Shown piece after piece: positions 29,050 to 36,799 of a stretch of 37,094 nucleotides of DNA. Under the pieces are notes generated by a model. That model saw only the letters and a list, made by a program, of their open reading frames with translations. It had not been told where the DNA came from and did no database searches. This DNA is from Tubiluchus corallicola (lineage: Eukaryota > Priapulida > Priapulimorpha > Priapulimorphida > Tubiluchidae), in NCBI GenBank assembly GCA_030141605.1, contig JAQGDQ010002438.1, forward strand, positions 1 through 37,094. Direction: 5' to 3'. The position numbers and the translations under genes are program-made. The stretch's first letter is position 1; each line of letters opens with the position of its first letter.

Positions 29050-29823
29050 TTAATACGGAATCTGGTCATCTGGAAGCGGGTTATAAAATTCAGGCTGTTG
29101 CGGTTGTGGCTGCATCGGGGACGCCGGCTGTTGCGGCTGTTGCGGCTGTTGCGGTTGTGGCTGCATCGGGGACGCCGGCTGTTGCGGCTGTTGCGGCTGT
29201 TGCGGCTGTTGCGGCTGTTGCGGTTGTGGCTGCATCGGGGACGCCGGCGATTGCGGCTGTTGCGGCGTTGGGTGGTATCCCGCCTGCGTAAAATCTTCAA
29301 AAGTTGCCGGTGCGCCGCCGGAGAAATATATGGGCTCACCCTTTCTAACAAAGTCAACGCCGCGTAACGTAACCAACATACCGCTTTTTTGGCCCGGAAG
29401 CGGGTTTTTCCCCCGATTCGATCGCACGGTTACGAGCGCGGCGGCATAGTCGCCCAACCCCCAACTATTTTGATTTAGCGCCAGATTTTCAATTTTTACG
29501 GAGTTTTCAAACATCGAAAATTTGTAGTTTTCGCCGGTATTCGCGCGAATTACCCAGCATCCTTTGAAGCCATCCCTATGGCTATATTCCGGAGCGTCAC
29601 CATCAGATATCTTACTTGAAAAATCGCGGCGCGAGTACTCGCCGTCCGGCCACTCGGAAATCATTAATTCCTGATATTTTCCGCAAAAGACCCCCCAAGC
29701 GGGATCGGTTTTTTGTATGGCGAACTGAAGAAAATATTCATTCCCGCCGGTTGCTCCACGTGGGAACGTTTGTGTTAGGCTACCGCCAACGATTCGCGCA
29801 GTTGGGATAATTAAATTAGTCAT
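29050..29823 (-). CDS. SSB-like protein with Pro/Gln tandem linker
   Basis: A 257-aa protein. Residues 1-180 are a compact beta-rich domain (IPTARIVGGSLTQTF, FLQFAIQKTD, AALVTVRSN, SGMLVTLRGVDF) suited to an OB-fold single-strand-binding protein of the DUF2815 or T7 gp2.5 kind. About residues 185-245 are a low-complexity Pro/Gln linker with three ASPMQPQPQQ units. The C-terminus LPDDQIPY resembles the acidic DDDIPF tip by which bacterial SSBs bind partners. It would coat ssDNA at the fork and recruit the helicase or polymerase. AGGAGG precedes the ATG; the first 8 bp overlap the gene upstream. Confidence 0.7.
   Translation of the reverse strand: MTNLIIPTARIVGGSLTQTFPRGATGGNEYFLQFAIQKTDPAWGVFCGKYQELMISEWPDGEYSRRDFSSKISDGDAPEYSHRDGFKGCWVIRANTGENYKFSMFENSVKIENLALNQNSWGLGDYAAALVTVRSNRGKNPLPGQKSGMLVTLRGVDFVRKGEPIYFSGGAPATFEDFTQAGYHPTPQQPQSPASPMQPQPQQPQQPQQPQQPQQPASPMQPQPQQPQQPQQPASPMQPQPQQPEFYNPLPDDQIPY
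29094..29264. repeat. Tandem repeat encoding Pro/Gln linker of SSB-like protein
   Basis: Three copies of a core CGGTTGTGGCTGCATCGGGG begin at 29101, 29152 and 29221 (spacing 51 and 69 bp, both multiples of three), separated by variable numbers of GTTGCGGCT 9-mers. Unit gain or loss keeps frame, so linker length may vary between isolates. Confidence 0.85.
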
Positions 29824-30811
29824 TTTTTAAATCCTCCTTATAAATTTCAAGGGTTTTAATCTTTGGTTTGTGTGTAAATTTTTCAACATTTAAGCCTCGT
29901 TTCCTAGCCTCGGAAATTGATACCGCCGTCTGTTTCGTCAATTCTAATTGCAGCAATTCCCCTATTTCTTTCAACTGGTCAATAGAAATTTTCCATTTAA
30001 TGCGTCCGTCTTTTTCGACAAGTTTTAAATTCGGGATACGGGCGCCGCGCTCAATATTCGCCGTGGCGGCTGCTTCGAGATCCGAAAGCCTCCTTTTTAT
30101 CAGCTTTTGCCCGAATCGCAGGAGCTTAATTTCCGCAGCATAATTAATGTCATTCAAAGGTCGCGAGGTTAAATTTTCGTGCGTAAAGATAGTATCTAAA
30201 GTAGCCTCTTGGATCGCGGGGCAACTCATTACTTTCTTGCATAAAAGACAATGACTCCCCACTTTTAGCGTGTCTATAAAATTATCGAGGGCAAAAGTTT
30301 CTACTTTGTCAATAATCTCCCCGGCTGTTTTAATTTCAGTTTTAAATTTTCCTTCAAATTCAAGGCTCTTCGGCTGAAAAATAGACAATTCGACAACTTT
30401 ATCCCTGTCCAAATTTTCCTCATTTTTTAAGTGAGCGTATGCGGTGATAAGTAGCTGCGCATTCGGAAAATCTACCGGCCGCACGCCGTTTTTAAATTCG
30501 ATAAATATAGTATTATCGACGGCTTTTGCGTCGGAAATAGCCACAAATTTTATGCCGTTGAAGGTAAATTCCGCGCGGGATTCCACGTCTATGTCGCAGC
30601 GGGGTGGAAATTCACTTCTTATAAAATTTACATAATCGACCGCTTCCGGATTGTCCGTTTTCCCAGTTTTTAAGCCAATCTCAACGGCTTTATGCATGTC
30701 GATGCCTTCCCGCATTGCCTCCGTCATCGGTAATTTTGGCGGCTTCGCGACATGCGGATAGCCGGGGCAGCGCAACCACGTGTGTGCTTCACTTGCATTT
30801 ATTTGCAGCAT
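29816..30811 (-). CDS. DUF2800-like PD-(D/E)XK nuclease (Cas4/AddB-related)
   Basis: A 331-aa protein with the DUF2800 plan: SEAHTWLRCPGYP with the first Cys near residue 15, a REGIDMHKAVEIG helix, ISDAKAVD with the metal-binding Asp, IFIEFKNGVRPV with the E-x-K catalytic pair (about residues 104-108), an AQLLITAYA helix and HCLLCKKVMSCP, the remaining Cys of a likely Fe-S cluster. The rest is a helical C-terminal region. Such proteins process DNA ends in recombination and replication of phages. AAGGAA precedes the ATG. It overlaps the SSB-like gene by 8 bp. Confidence 0.8.
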   Translation of the reverse strand: MLQINASEAHTWLRCPGYPHVAKPPKLPMTEAMREGIDMHKAVEIGLKTGKTDNPEAVDYVNFIRSEFPPRCDIDVESRAEFTFNGIKFVAISDAKAVDNTIFIEFKNGVRPVDFPNAQLLITAYAHLKNEENLDRDKVVELSIFQPKSLEFEGKFKTEIKTAGEIIDKVETFALDNFIDTLKVGSHCLLCKKVMSCPAIQEATLDTIFTHENLTSRPLNDINYAAEIKLLRFGQKLIKRRLSDLEAAATANIERGARIPNLKLVEKDGRIKWKISIDQLKEIGELLQLELTKQTAVSISEARKRGLNVEKFTHKPKIKTLEIYKEDLKND

Positions 30812-30813
30812 GG

Positions 30814-31482
30814 CTAAAGTTCCTTCATTTCTGAAAAAATATAGGATAAAACGGGCATGAAGTAGGCGGCTTTAATTTTATCATTTGCGCAATCGATTAT
30901 TTGGTTTCTGGTAACCTCGTGATTGTCAAGTATTCGGTGAAGTTTGATCGTTTTGTCGTAATCTACTATATTTTCCGCTAAAATTTCCGCAATTTTTTTG
31001 GCGTATTCTTGTGGATTCGTTGGCTCGGGATTCTGGGGAGATTCGCCTCCATTGTTTGTGTAGGCTTGCCGCTCTTCCGGCGAAAGCCCCCGTTTAAAAC
31101 GCCACGTGCCATCGGCATTTACACTTTTTGTAGACGTGTGGAAATTTTCGTCCCATTTTCGCCCCGCCGAATCCAATGCAACAGGCTCTTCCTGCTGTTG
31201 CGCCGGCGATTCGGCAGGTTGCCAAGTCTTTGATTCTACAGGCTCCCCCTGCCGCCATGGCTGCGATTCGGCGGGCTCTTCTTGTTGTGGCACCGGCGAT
31301 TCGGCTGGCTCTTCTTGCCGCCAAGTCTTTGATTCTACAGGCTTTTCTTGCTGCGGCGCAGGGGGCTCAACGACTAAATATTGAACCTCCAACACGCCGC
31401 TAATAGATGCAGCTGAACTAAAATTTAAACGAATTAGCGCTTCAAAATCTCTCAAATTTTCTATTTTATAAATTACTTCCAT
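30814..31482 (-). CDS. Repeat-rich hypothetical replication protein, 222 aa
   Basis: The first gene of the long leftward operon. The N-terminus (about 35 residues) is folded-looking (MEVIYKIENLRDFEALIRLN). Then come about five imperfect repeats rich in Gln/Glu/Pro/Ser (EEPAES, KTWRQ). A conserved-looking HTSTKSVNADGTWRFKRG motif near the middle is common in phage proteins next to SSB and nucleases. A helical C-terminus follows. Start ATG 31482 is chosen over 31545 because AAGGAG precedes it and the promoter -10 (31522-31527) lies upstream of it but downstream of the longer start. Function unknown. Confidence 0.7.
   Translation of the reverse strand: MEVIYKIENLRDFEALIRLNFSSAASISGVLEVQYLVVEPPAPQQEKPVESKTWRQEEPAESPVPQQEEPAESQPWRQGEPVESKTWQPAESPAQQQEEPVALDSAGRKWDENFHTSTKSVNADGTWRFKRGLSPEERQAYTNNGGESPQNPEPTNPQEYAKKIAEILAENIVDYDKTIKLHRILDNHEVTRNQIIDCANDKIKAAYFMPVLSYIFSEMKEL
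31221..31343. repeat. 24-bp direct repeat inside the repeat-rich gene
   Basis: The 24 bases at 31221-31244 recur exactly at 31320-31343, 99 bp (33 codons) apart, and encode the SKTWRQ/SKTWQP segments. Shorter EEPAES-coding units lie between. Spacing keeps the reading frame. Confidence 0.75.
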
Positions 31483-31497
31483 TTTTAAAGATTCTCC

Positions 31498-31526
31498 TTG
31501 AATAGTGGTTAAGTATTCGTTAATAT
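31498..31526 (+). promoter_or_regulatory. Rightward promoter of the early replication operon
   Basis: TTGAAT (31498-31503), 17-bp spacer, TAATAT (31521-31526). The start would lie near 31533, giving a leader of about 40 nt before the helicase ATG at 31573. Its -10 overlaps that of the leftward promoter. Confidence 0.7.
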
Positions 31527-31550
31527 GGCATGAATAATTAGTCATGTCAA
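31522..31550 (-). promoter_or_regulatory. Leftward promoter of the replication/lysis operon
   Basis: TTGACA (31545-31550), 17-bp spacer, CATATT (31522-31527) with TGC before it. It drives the operon from 31482 down to 24014. The -10 box shares five of six base pairs with the rightward -10 on the other strand. Confidence 0.75.
31527..31548. promoter_or_regulatory. 22-bp imperfect palindrome (operator candidate)
   Basis: Nine of eleven pairs match around the centre at 31537/31538 (arms GGCATGA and TCATGTC). It covers the leftward promoter spacer and runs into its -35, and it overlaps the predicted rightward start. A second inverted pair, TTAAGTATT (31509-31517) and AATACTTAA (31549-31557), brackets it. 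Either may be bound by the HTH protein at 1176-1640. Confidence 0.6.
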
Positions 31551-31572
31551 TACTTAAATTTTAGTTAAAAAT

Positions 31573-33138
31573 ATGCAATTACGAGAATATCAAAAGAAAT
31601 TAAAAAATGATATCTATAAATCGTGGACGGAAGGAGACGGTCGAGTTCTGGCGTTTCTACCAACGGGCGGCGGCAAAACCGTCGTGCTAGCCGACATCAT
31701 TTCGAATTTCAGCGATTCGGTACTTATTATCGCGCATAGGCGTGCGCTAATTTCTCAAATTTCTCTAACGCTTGGAGCATTCAAGATAACCCATGATATT
31801 ATTGCACAGCTTCCCGATATAGCATGGTTGCACGGTGAGCATATCAAGCAATTTAGCCACACATTTATACAAGGTGGTGCGAAGGTATCCGTTGCAAGCA
31901 TAGATAGTTTACTCCGTCGTGAAGCAGTTCCGCGAGATGTAAAATTGTGGGTGATTGACGAAGGTCACCACGTTGTTGAGGAAAATAAATGGGGTCATGA
32001 GATCCAGCGACTCGTCGGGAATCCCTTAGGAATAGGGTTCACGGCAACCCCAGAGAGGGCGGACGGAGTAGCCTTAAGTCTTTACGATCGCTTGGTTGAG
32101 GGACCAAGTACCCGCGAATTAATCCGCATGGGGTACCTATGTGATTATCGCATATATGCGCCCGGCTCAAGTCTGGCAAATGCCGAACTTAAAATATCTA
32201 AAGCGACCGGCGAATTTACCCAGAAAAGCCTTATCCACGCTGCTCATGAATCCACAATAACGGGAGATATTGCGTCTCAAATTCAACGATACGCGCCGAA
32301 TTTGAAAGGGTTAGTTTTTACGACCGATGTAAAAACCGCCGAAAAAACGGCTTTCAAGCTCCCCAAAGCAGCGGTCGTTTCTGCTAAAACGAAGACTAAA
32401 GATCGTTACAAAATTTTAGAAAAATTTGAAGAGGGATCGCTTAGAACCCTAGTAAATGTGGGAATTTTTGACGAAGGTTTCGATGTGCCCAACATCGAGC
32501 TGGTCGTGCAGGCAGCCCCAACGATGAGTTTGGTAAGATACCGGCAGCAAGCTGGACGAGTGACACGACTGGCGCCGGGAAAAAAATACGGTGTTATCGT
32601 GGATCTTGTCGGCAATGTCATTCGCCACGGGTTACCAGATTCCGATCGTTTTTGGAGTCTTGCCGGAAAACGATCGGGCGAATCGGAGGCGCCCGGCACC
32701 AGCGTCACGGTATGCGAAAGCTGCTACCAACCTTACATTAAATATTTGATTTACTGCCCTTTTTGCGGAGCGGTGAAGATCCCAGCCGTACGAAATTCTA
32801 TAAAAACGGTGGACGGCGATTTGGATCTTTTGGACAAAGAGGAATTTGAGCGTCTGTTCGAATCATCGAAATTTAAGAAGTATGCAACTACTGCATGGTT
32901 CGGCGGAGACAGGGTAATTGTTAACAGCTATAATAAAAATGCGAAGAACCATAACGAATCACAACAAATTTTACGTAGTTCGATAGCGCGCTGGATGGCT
33001 GCCTTAAATGGTATGTCGCGGAGAGAAAAAAATAAATCGTTTTATCTTTTCTTCGGCGTGGACGTATTAAGCGCGTATTCGTTAAACCCCCGTAAATCAC
33101 TAGAATTAAAGGAAAAAATAGAAAAATGTCTGAATTAA
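31573..33138 (+). CDS. SF2 DNA helicase (DEAD/DEAH type) with zinc ribbon
   Basis: A 521-aa helicase: Walker A FLPTGGGKT (about residues 27-35), DEGHH at about 128, GFTATPERADG (about 155-165), then the second RecA domain with NVGIFDEGFDVPNIE and motif VI RQQAGRVTR. The C-terminal part has CESCYQPY...YCPFCG, a four-Cys zinc ribbon. It resembles phage replication helicases and the helicase part of type III restriction enzymes, but has no nuclease domain. There is no good Shine-Dalgarno before ATG 31573. First gene of the rightward early operon. Confidence 0.9.
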   Translation: MQLREYQKKLKNDIYKSWTEGDGRVLAFLPTGGGKTVVLADIISNFSDSVLIIAHRRALISQISLTLGAFKITHDIIAQLPDIAWLHGEHIKQFSHTFIQGGAKVSVASIDSLLRREAVPRDVKLWVIDEGHHVVEENKWGHEIQRLVGNPLGIGFTATPERADGVALSLYDRLVEGPSTRELIRMGYLCDYRIYAPGSSLANAELKISKATGEFTQKSLIHAAHESTITGDIASQIQRYAPNLKGLVFTTDVKTAEKTAFKLPKAAVVSAKTKTKDRYKILEKFEEGSLRTLVNVGIFDEGFDVPNIELVVQAAPTMSLVRYRQQAGRVTRLAPGKKYGVIVDLVGNVIRHGLPDSDRFWSLAGKRSGESEAPGTSVTVCESCYQPYIKYLIYCPFCGAVKIPAVRNSIKTVDGDLDLLDKEEFERLFESSKFKKYATTAWFGGDRVIVNSYNKNAKNHNESQQILRSSIARWMAALNGMSRREKNKSFYLFFGVDVLSAYSLNPRKSLELKEKIEKCLN

Positions 33139-33431
33139 CTTTTGCATACACACACGATAAATACGGCATAATTGAACAGTCAGCCGTTAATTATTTTTTA
33201 TTTTGGAAGATGGTAAAAACGCAAAAAGGGAAGCGCATCACCATAAGGGTTAACGCCGGGGATTTCAGGCATGCGAATTCTACATATCGTGGCATCGCCG
33301 GCAGCTATGAAATGTGGCGATTCGTTAATAGTAAATTCACCCGCGCCGCTCGGCAGGTTGAGGGAGGTCCTCTTTACGAAGCAGCCCCGCCGTCTAAAAA
33401 GCGTAATTTAAGAGGGGCGTACAAGCTATGA
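33126..33431 (+). CDS. Hypothetical protein, 101 aa
   Basis: A small basic protein between the helicase (13 bp overlap) and the VRR-NUC gene (4 bp overlap). The N-terminal part is hydrophobic-aromatic (AVNYFLFWKMVK), followed by basic segments (KKRNLRGAYKL). No family recognised. Tight overlaps mean it is co-translated with replication genes. Confidence 0.65.
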   Translation: MSELTFAYTHDKYGIIEQSAVNYFLFWKMVKTQKGKRITIRVNAGDFRHANSTYRGIAGSYEMWRFVNSKFTRAARQVEGGPLYEAAPPSKKRNLRGAYKL

Positions 33432-33805
33432 AAAAAGAGCATGACTTGAGCAAGCACATAAGAGCGGCAGCACCCTATTATTGTATGAGATTGTGGAGAA
33501 ATAATAGCGGCGCCTTGTTCGATTCGAACGGGCGCCTTGTTCGATTCGGCTTGGGGAACGACAGTAAAGCTATAAATAAAGTCTTGAAATCCAGTGACTT
33601 AGTGGGCTATCGGACGATCACCATAACAAAAGATATGGTTGGCGAATCGGTAGCCGTCTTCACAGCAATTGAGCTAAAAAAGCTGGGCGGCAAGCGCCAT
33701 CCGGGGCAGTTGAACTTTATAAATTTAGTTAATGAGGAAGGCGGGCGCGCCGCTATCGTGGAAGATTTTAGAATGTTTAAAAATTTTATTCGTGGCAGCA
33801 GATAA
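33428..33805 (+). CDS. VRR-NUC nuclease (PD-(D/E)XK, Holliday-junction type)
   Basis: A 125-aa stand-alone VRR-NUC domain. The family signature is seen in order: MRLWRNNSGALFDSNGRLVR, then GLGNDS, SSDLVGY with the metal-binding Asp, VAVFTAIELKKLGG with the E-x-K pair, and a final QLNFINLVNEEGGRAAIVED. Phage VRR-NUC proteins cut branched DNA during replication and packaging. ATGA overlap with the preceding gene, and AGAGGGG lies upstream. Confidence 0.88.
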   Translation: MKKEHDLSKHIRAAAPYYCMRLWRNNSGALFDSNGRLVRFGLGNDSKAINKVLKSSDLVGYRTITITKDMVGESVAVFTAIELKKLGGKRHPGQLNFINLVNEEGGRAAIVEDFRMFKNFIRGSR

Positions 33806-33824
33806 GAAAAAAGGAACCTTTAAA

Positions 33825-34136
33825 ATGCCAAAAAACACGTGGATAAAAAACGAAGATATTATAGAAAATATACTAAAAATTGTCATAAAAAACAAGGCAT
33901 TACCTATAAAAAGGGAGGAAGTGGCCGCCCGGCTAGGCTGTACGGTCGCGCTGCTCGAATACCGAATCGGGCCTGCAGAAGAATTCCATAAATACGTAAA
34001 AACTTGTATAATAAATAGCGAAAATCCGTCCGCGCTTTTAGTCCTTGCTATCAATGATCCTGAAAACTACAAGAAAGCGGACATCGATTCGCAACTAAAA
34101 AGGAGGATAAAGCGTGCACTCGAAAAAATTATTTAA
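33825..34136 (+). CDS. Hypothetical protein with HTH-like segment, 103 aa
   Basis: A small protein starting at ATG 33825, with AAGGA about 9 nt upstream; an earlier in-frame start at 33732 lies inside the nuclease gene and lacks a site. It has a PIKREEVAARLGCTVALLEY segment that looks like a helix-turn-helix, flanked by basic helices (KNEDIIENILKIVIKNK, QLKRRIKRALEKI). It overlaps the primase-helicase by 23 bp. It might be a DNA-binding replication factor; function unknown. Confidence 0.65.
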   Translation: MPKNTWIKNEDIIENILKIVIKNKALPIKREEVAARLGCTVALLEYRIGPAEEFHKYVKTCIINSENPSALLVLAINDPENYKKADIDSQLKRRIKRALEKII

Positions 34137-36249
34137 CTTTAACCAATTCATACTAACAAATAGCGAAAAAAAGCCAATAAATCCGTACACGAATCGACTA
34201 ATTAACGCGCTTGACTCCAAAAATCACATGGACTTTTACAGCGCCGCGAACCTAGCCGATTCGCATAATCTTGAGGTCGCTTTTGTGTTAACGAAAAATG
34301 ATCCTTTTTTCGTGGTCGACCTCGATAACTGCGTGAACGACTCCAAAATAAAAGAGATTTTGCCAGCCGAATCCCGGTATTTAAGCCGCTCAAAAAGAGG
34401 ATACCATATCTGGGGGATTCTGGAGGGTACGCCGCCAGCGCATAAGTGCCGAGCTAAATTAAATAATGGCGTTTCGGCAGAAATTTACTATGAAAATAGG
34501 TATATAATCATAAATAATTATCGCGATCTTATCGTATCAGCTGACCTAAATCCTTGTTTTAATAGATTAATTTCCGACTTTCCCGAAATTTTACGAGAAA
34601 AAATAAAGAGCCCCGATTCGGAAATTCTTAAAAAGCTACAAGCGCATTTAGAATCGGCGAATCGATTCGCCCTAGCGCCAACGCTGAACGATTTTATGAC
34701 AGCTAACGCCGCCCAGCTGGCTAAATTTTATCCATCTCCCTCAAAAAATTCCATTTTCGATCATAGCGCCGCAGACCTTGCGTTTTTGTCCCATCTGGCA
34801 AAGGCGACGGATGGCGATTCGAAACAGACGCTTGAAATTTTTAACACGTCAAAGCTGGCGAATCGGGATAAATGGAGAAATAGAGAAGATTATCGAGATT
34901 CCACATTAAAAAAAGCTGTCGAATCGATCAAGCCGCGTCAAGAACCCGAGGAGTTTAGCCAATTCGAAGACACCGGGATATTAAATAATTGCGTATATAT
35001 TGCCGATGAACATAAATTTTTGCTGCCATCGGGGTTACTGCTCGCCCCCGATTCGTTTAAGGCGCTGTTTTCAGATATCGGTTATCAAATAAAAGACAAA
35101 GACGGCGAACCGGTAAAAAATATTTACAATTATTTCATAAATAGCTCGAAATTTAAGAAGAATAAAGTTGAAAAGCTCGAATTCAATCCGGCGGCTCCCT
35201 TCAAAAATACAAGAGTGGACGAAAGTGGTAGCTATGTGAACACCTGCAAATTAAAAACCCCTTGTACAAATATACATAAAAACCAACCACTTATCCCCCT
35301 TGTGGAACACCTTATCACCGCCTTGCTCCCAGACGAATCGGATCGGGCGATTTTACTATCGTATATGGCGGCGTGTGTCCAGCATGTAGGAAAAAAATTT
35401 CAATGGTGCGTTGTTCTGCAAGGCGTTGAGGGGAACGGGAAGTCAACCCTGATGCAGCTTTTAGCAGATTGTTTCTCCAGAAGTCAGATAAGTTTTCCAG
35501 CGAGTGCCGATCTAAGCGACCGTTTTAACGGCTGGATCCACAGGAAATTATTCATAGGAATCAACGAGATATATGCGCCGGCTGAAAAAGAAGACAGAAC
35601 CGAGACGCTCAAGCCCCTAATTTCCGATTCGACAATCAGGCTAAGAAGGATGCGCCGAGATTCCGAAACAGTCGACAACTTCGCTAATTTTTTCATGTGC
35701 ACGAATCATAAAAATGCCGTCGCGAAAACGGCTAAAGACAGGCGATATTGCGTTTTTTATACGGCGCAGCAAACAGCTGAAGACTTGACAAAAAGCGGCC
35801 TTACGCCAGAATTTTTTTGCAAGCTATACGATTCGATCCGCCCGGGGGTTTTCGAGTCGTGGCTGCGGTCGATTCGAATCGATCCACGGTTCGACCCCGC
35901 TAGGGCGTGCATACGCGCGCCGGCAACCAGCATGCAAAAAGCCATAATTTACAATAGTTTATCAGAATTCGAATGCTTGGTTAGGGATATTATCGACGGC
36001 GGCAGCTGGGGGTTACGAGGTGGCTGGGTGTCTTTGAGCCACCTAACTATCGCGCTAAAAAATTACGGACATACCGTTGCGTCCAACATTTTATCAAAAA
36101 CTGTTAAGGAGCTCGGTTATGATTTTTCCGGCCGGATAAGACTTCCGGTGGGGCTTGGCGGTAACCGCATACGTTTATACACCACGCACAAAAATGATTT
36201 TTTGAATTCCACTGAAATAAAAAACGCTTTTTTGGACGCCCAAAAATAA
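34114..36249 (+). CDS. Primase-helicase (P4 alpha/DUF5906-like)
   Basis: A 711-aa replication protein. The N-terminal part (about residues 40-165) looks like an archaeo-eukaryotic primase/Prim-Pol-like domain: FVVDLDNC with the catalytic Asp pair, RSKRGYHIWGIL and VSAEIYYENRYIIINNYR. The middle is a linker with a D5_N-like helical region. The C-terminal SF3-like helicase has GVEGNGKST (about 439-447), KLFIGINE (about 483-490) and NFFMCTNH followed by DRRYCVFY. It primes and opens the replication fork. GTG start with AGGAGG 7 nt upstream. The gene spans the circle junction; its 3' half is also at 1-1091. Confidence 0.88.
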   Translation: MHSKKLFNFNQFILTNSEKKPINPYTNRLINALDSKNHMDFYSAANLADSHNLEVAFVLTKNDPFFVVDLDNCVNDSKIKEILPAESRYLSRSKRGYHIWGILEGTPPAHKCRAKLNNGVSAEIYYENRYIIINNYRDLIVSADLNPCFNRLISDFPEILREKIKSPDSEILKKLQAHLESANRFALAPTLNDFMTANAAQLAKFYPSPSKNSIFDHSAADLAFLSHLAKATDGDSKQTLEIFNTSKLANRDKWRNREDYRDSTLKKAVESIKPRQEPEEFSQFEDTGILNNCVYIADEHKFLLPSGLLLAPDSFKALFSDIGYQIKDKDGEPVKNIYNYFINSSKFKKNKVEKLEFNPAAPFKNTRVDESGSYVNTCKLKTPCTNIHKNQPLIPLVEHLITALLPDESDRAILLSYMAACVQHVGKKFQWCVVLQGVEGNGKSTLMQLLADCFSRSQISFPASADLSDRFNGWIHRKLFIGINEIYAPAEKEDRTETLKPLISDSTIRLRRMRRDSETVDNFANFFMCTNHKNAVAKTAKDRRYCVFYTAQQTAEDLTKSGLTPEFFCKLYDSIRPGVFESWLRSIRIDPRFDPARACIRAPATSMQKAIIYNSLSEFECLVRDIIDGGSWGLRGGWVSLSHLTIALKNYGHTVASNILSKTVKELGYDFSGRIRLPVGLGGNRIRLYTTHKNDFLNSTEIKNAFLDAQK

Positions 36250-36273
36250 CCCCGTAACTACTTTGTTACGGGG
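36250..36273. terminator. Bidirectional terminator (repeat copy)
   Basis: Second copy of the stem-loop at 1092-1115, directly after the primase-helicase stop. Confidence 0.8.
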
Positions 36274-36333
36274 GAGGTCCTTGTTTTTTGCTCAAAAAAA
36301 AGGGAGGATTTAAAAAGAGCATGCGTAAAAAAG

Positions 36334-36798
36334 CTACCTGAAAAAATATTCAACAGGCACCTTGTTAATATTAGCAAATTTTACCAAAATGTCAACAGGA
36401 ATTTTACTTCTTTTCGTTTCGTAAAAGCAGTACTGCATTGTCGAAACGCCGAGAATCTCCGCAACATCCCGCTGCAATAAATTATTTTTTTTCCTAACCG
36501 CCCTCATACGAATCGAGACGTTTTCAGTTGAGTAGTCCTCCCTGCGTTCTTCTTTTTTGCCGCCGGTTGGATCCACAGAAAAATTTAGATCAAAAAGGTC
36601 CAAAAGCAGTTGAGCTTTTGAGCACGGCATATCAACTGTACCATTTAGATATTTTTGAAAATTTGTATATGATAATTCTTTACTATTTTTAAAATACGCC
36701 TTTTGCGTGCCGCCCAGCTCATGGATCTTCAGCAGAGCTTCCCGGGTTATATCCCGTTGAATTTTCGAACTTTTTTTCATGTCTTCGGTCCTTTCCAT
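36334..36798 (-). CDS. Double-HTH regulator (repeat copy)
   Basis: Identical to the gene at 1176-1640; it is the same gene seen again because of the terminal repeat. Confidence 0.85.
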   Translation of the reverse strand: MERTEDMKKSSKIQRDITREALLKIHELGGTQKAYFKNSKELSYTNFQKYLNGTVDMPCSKAQLLLDLFDLNFSVDPTGGKKEERREDYSTENVSIRMRAVRKKNNLLQRDVAEILGVSTMQYCFYETKRSKIPVDILVKFANINKVPVEYFFR

Positions 36799-36799
36799 T

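Noticed and set aside
29016-29357. Alternative reading of the Pro/Gln repeat as an Asn/Arg/Ser-rich protein
   Set aside because: Shadow frame of the SSB-like linker; the true frame has AGGAGG, a folded domain and an acidic SSB-like tip.
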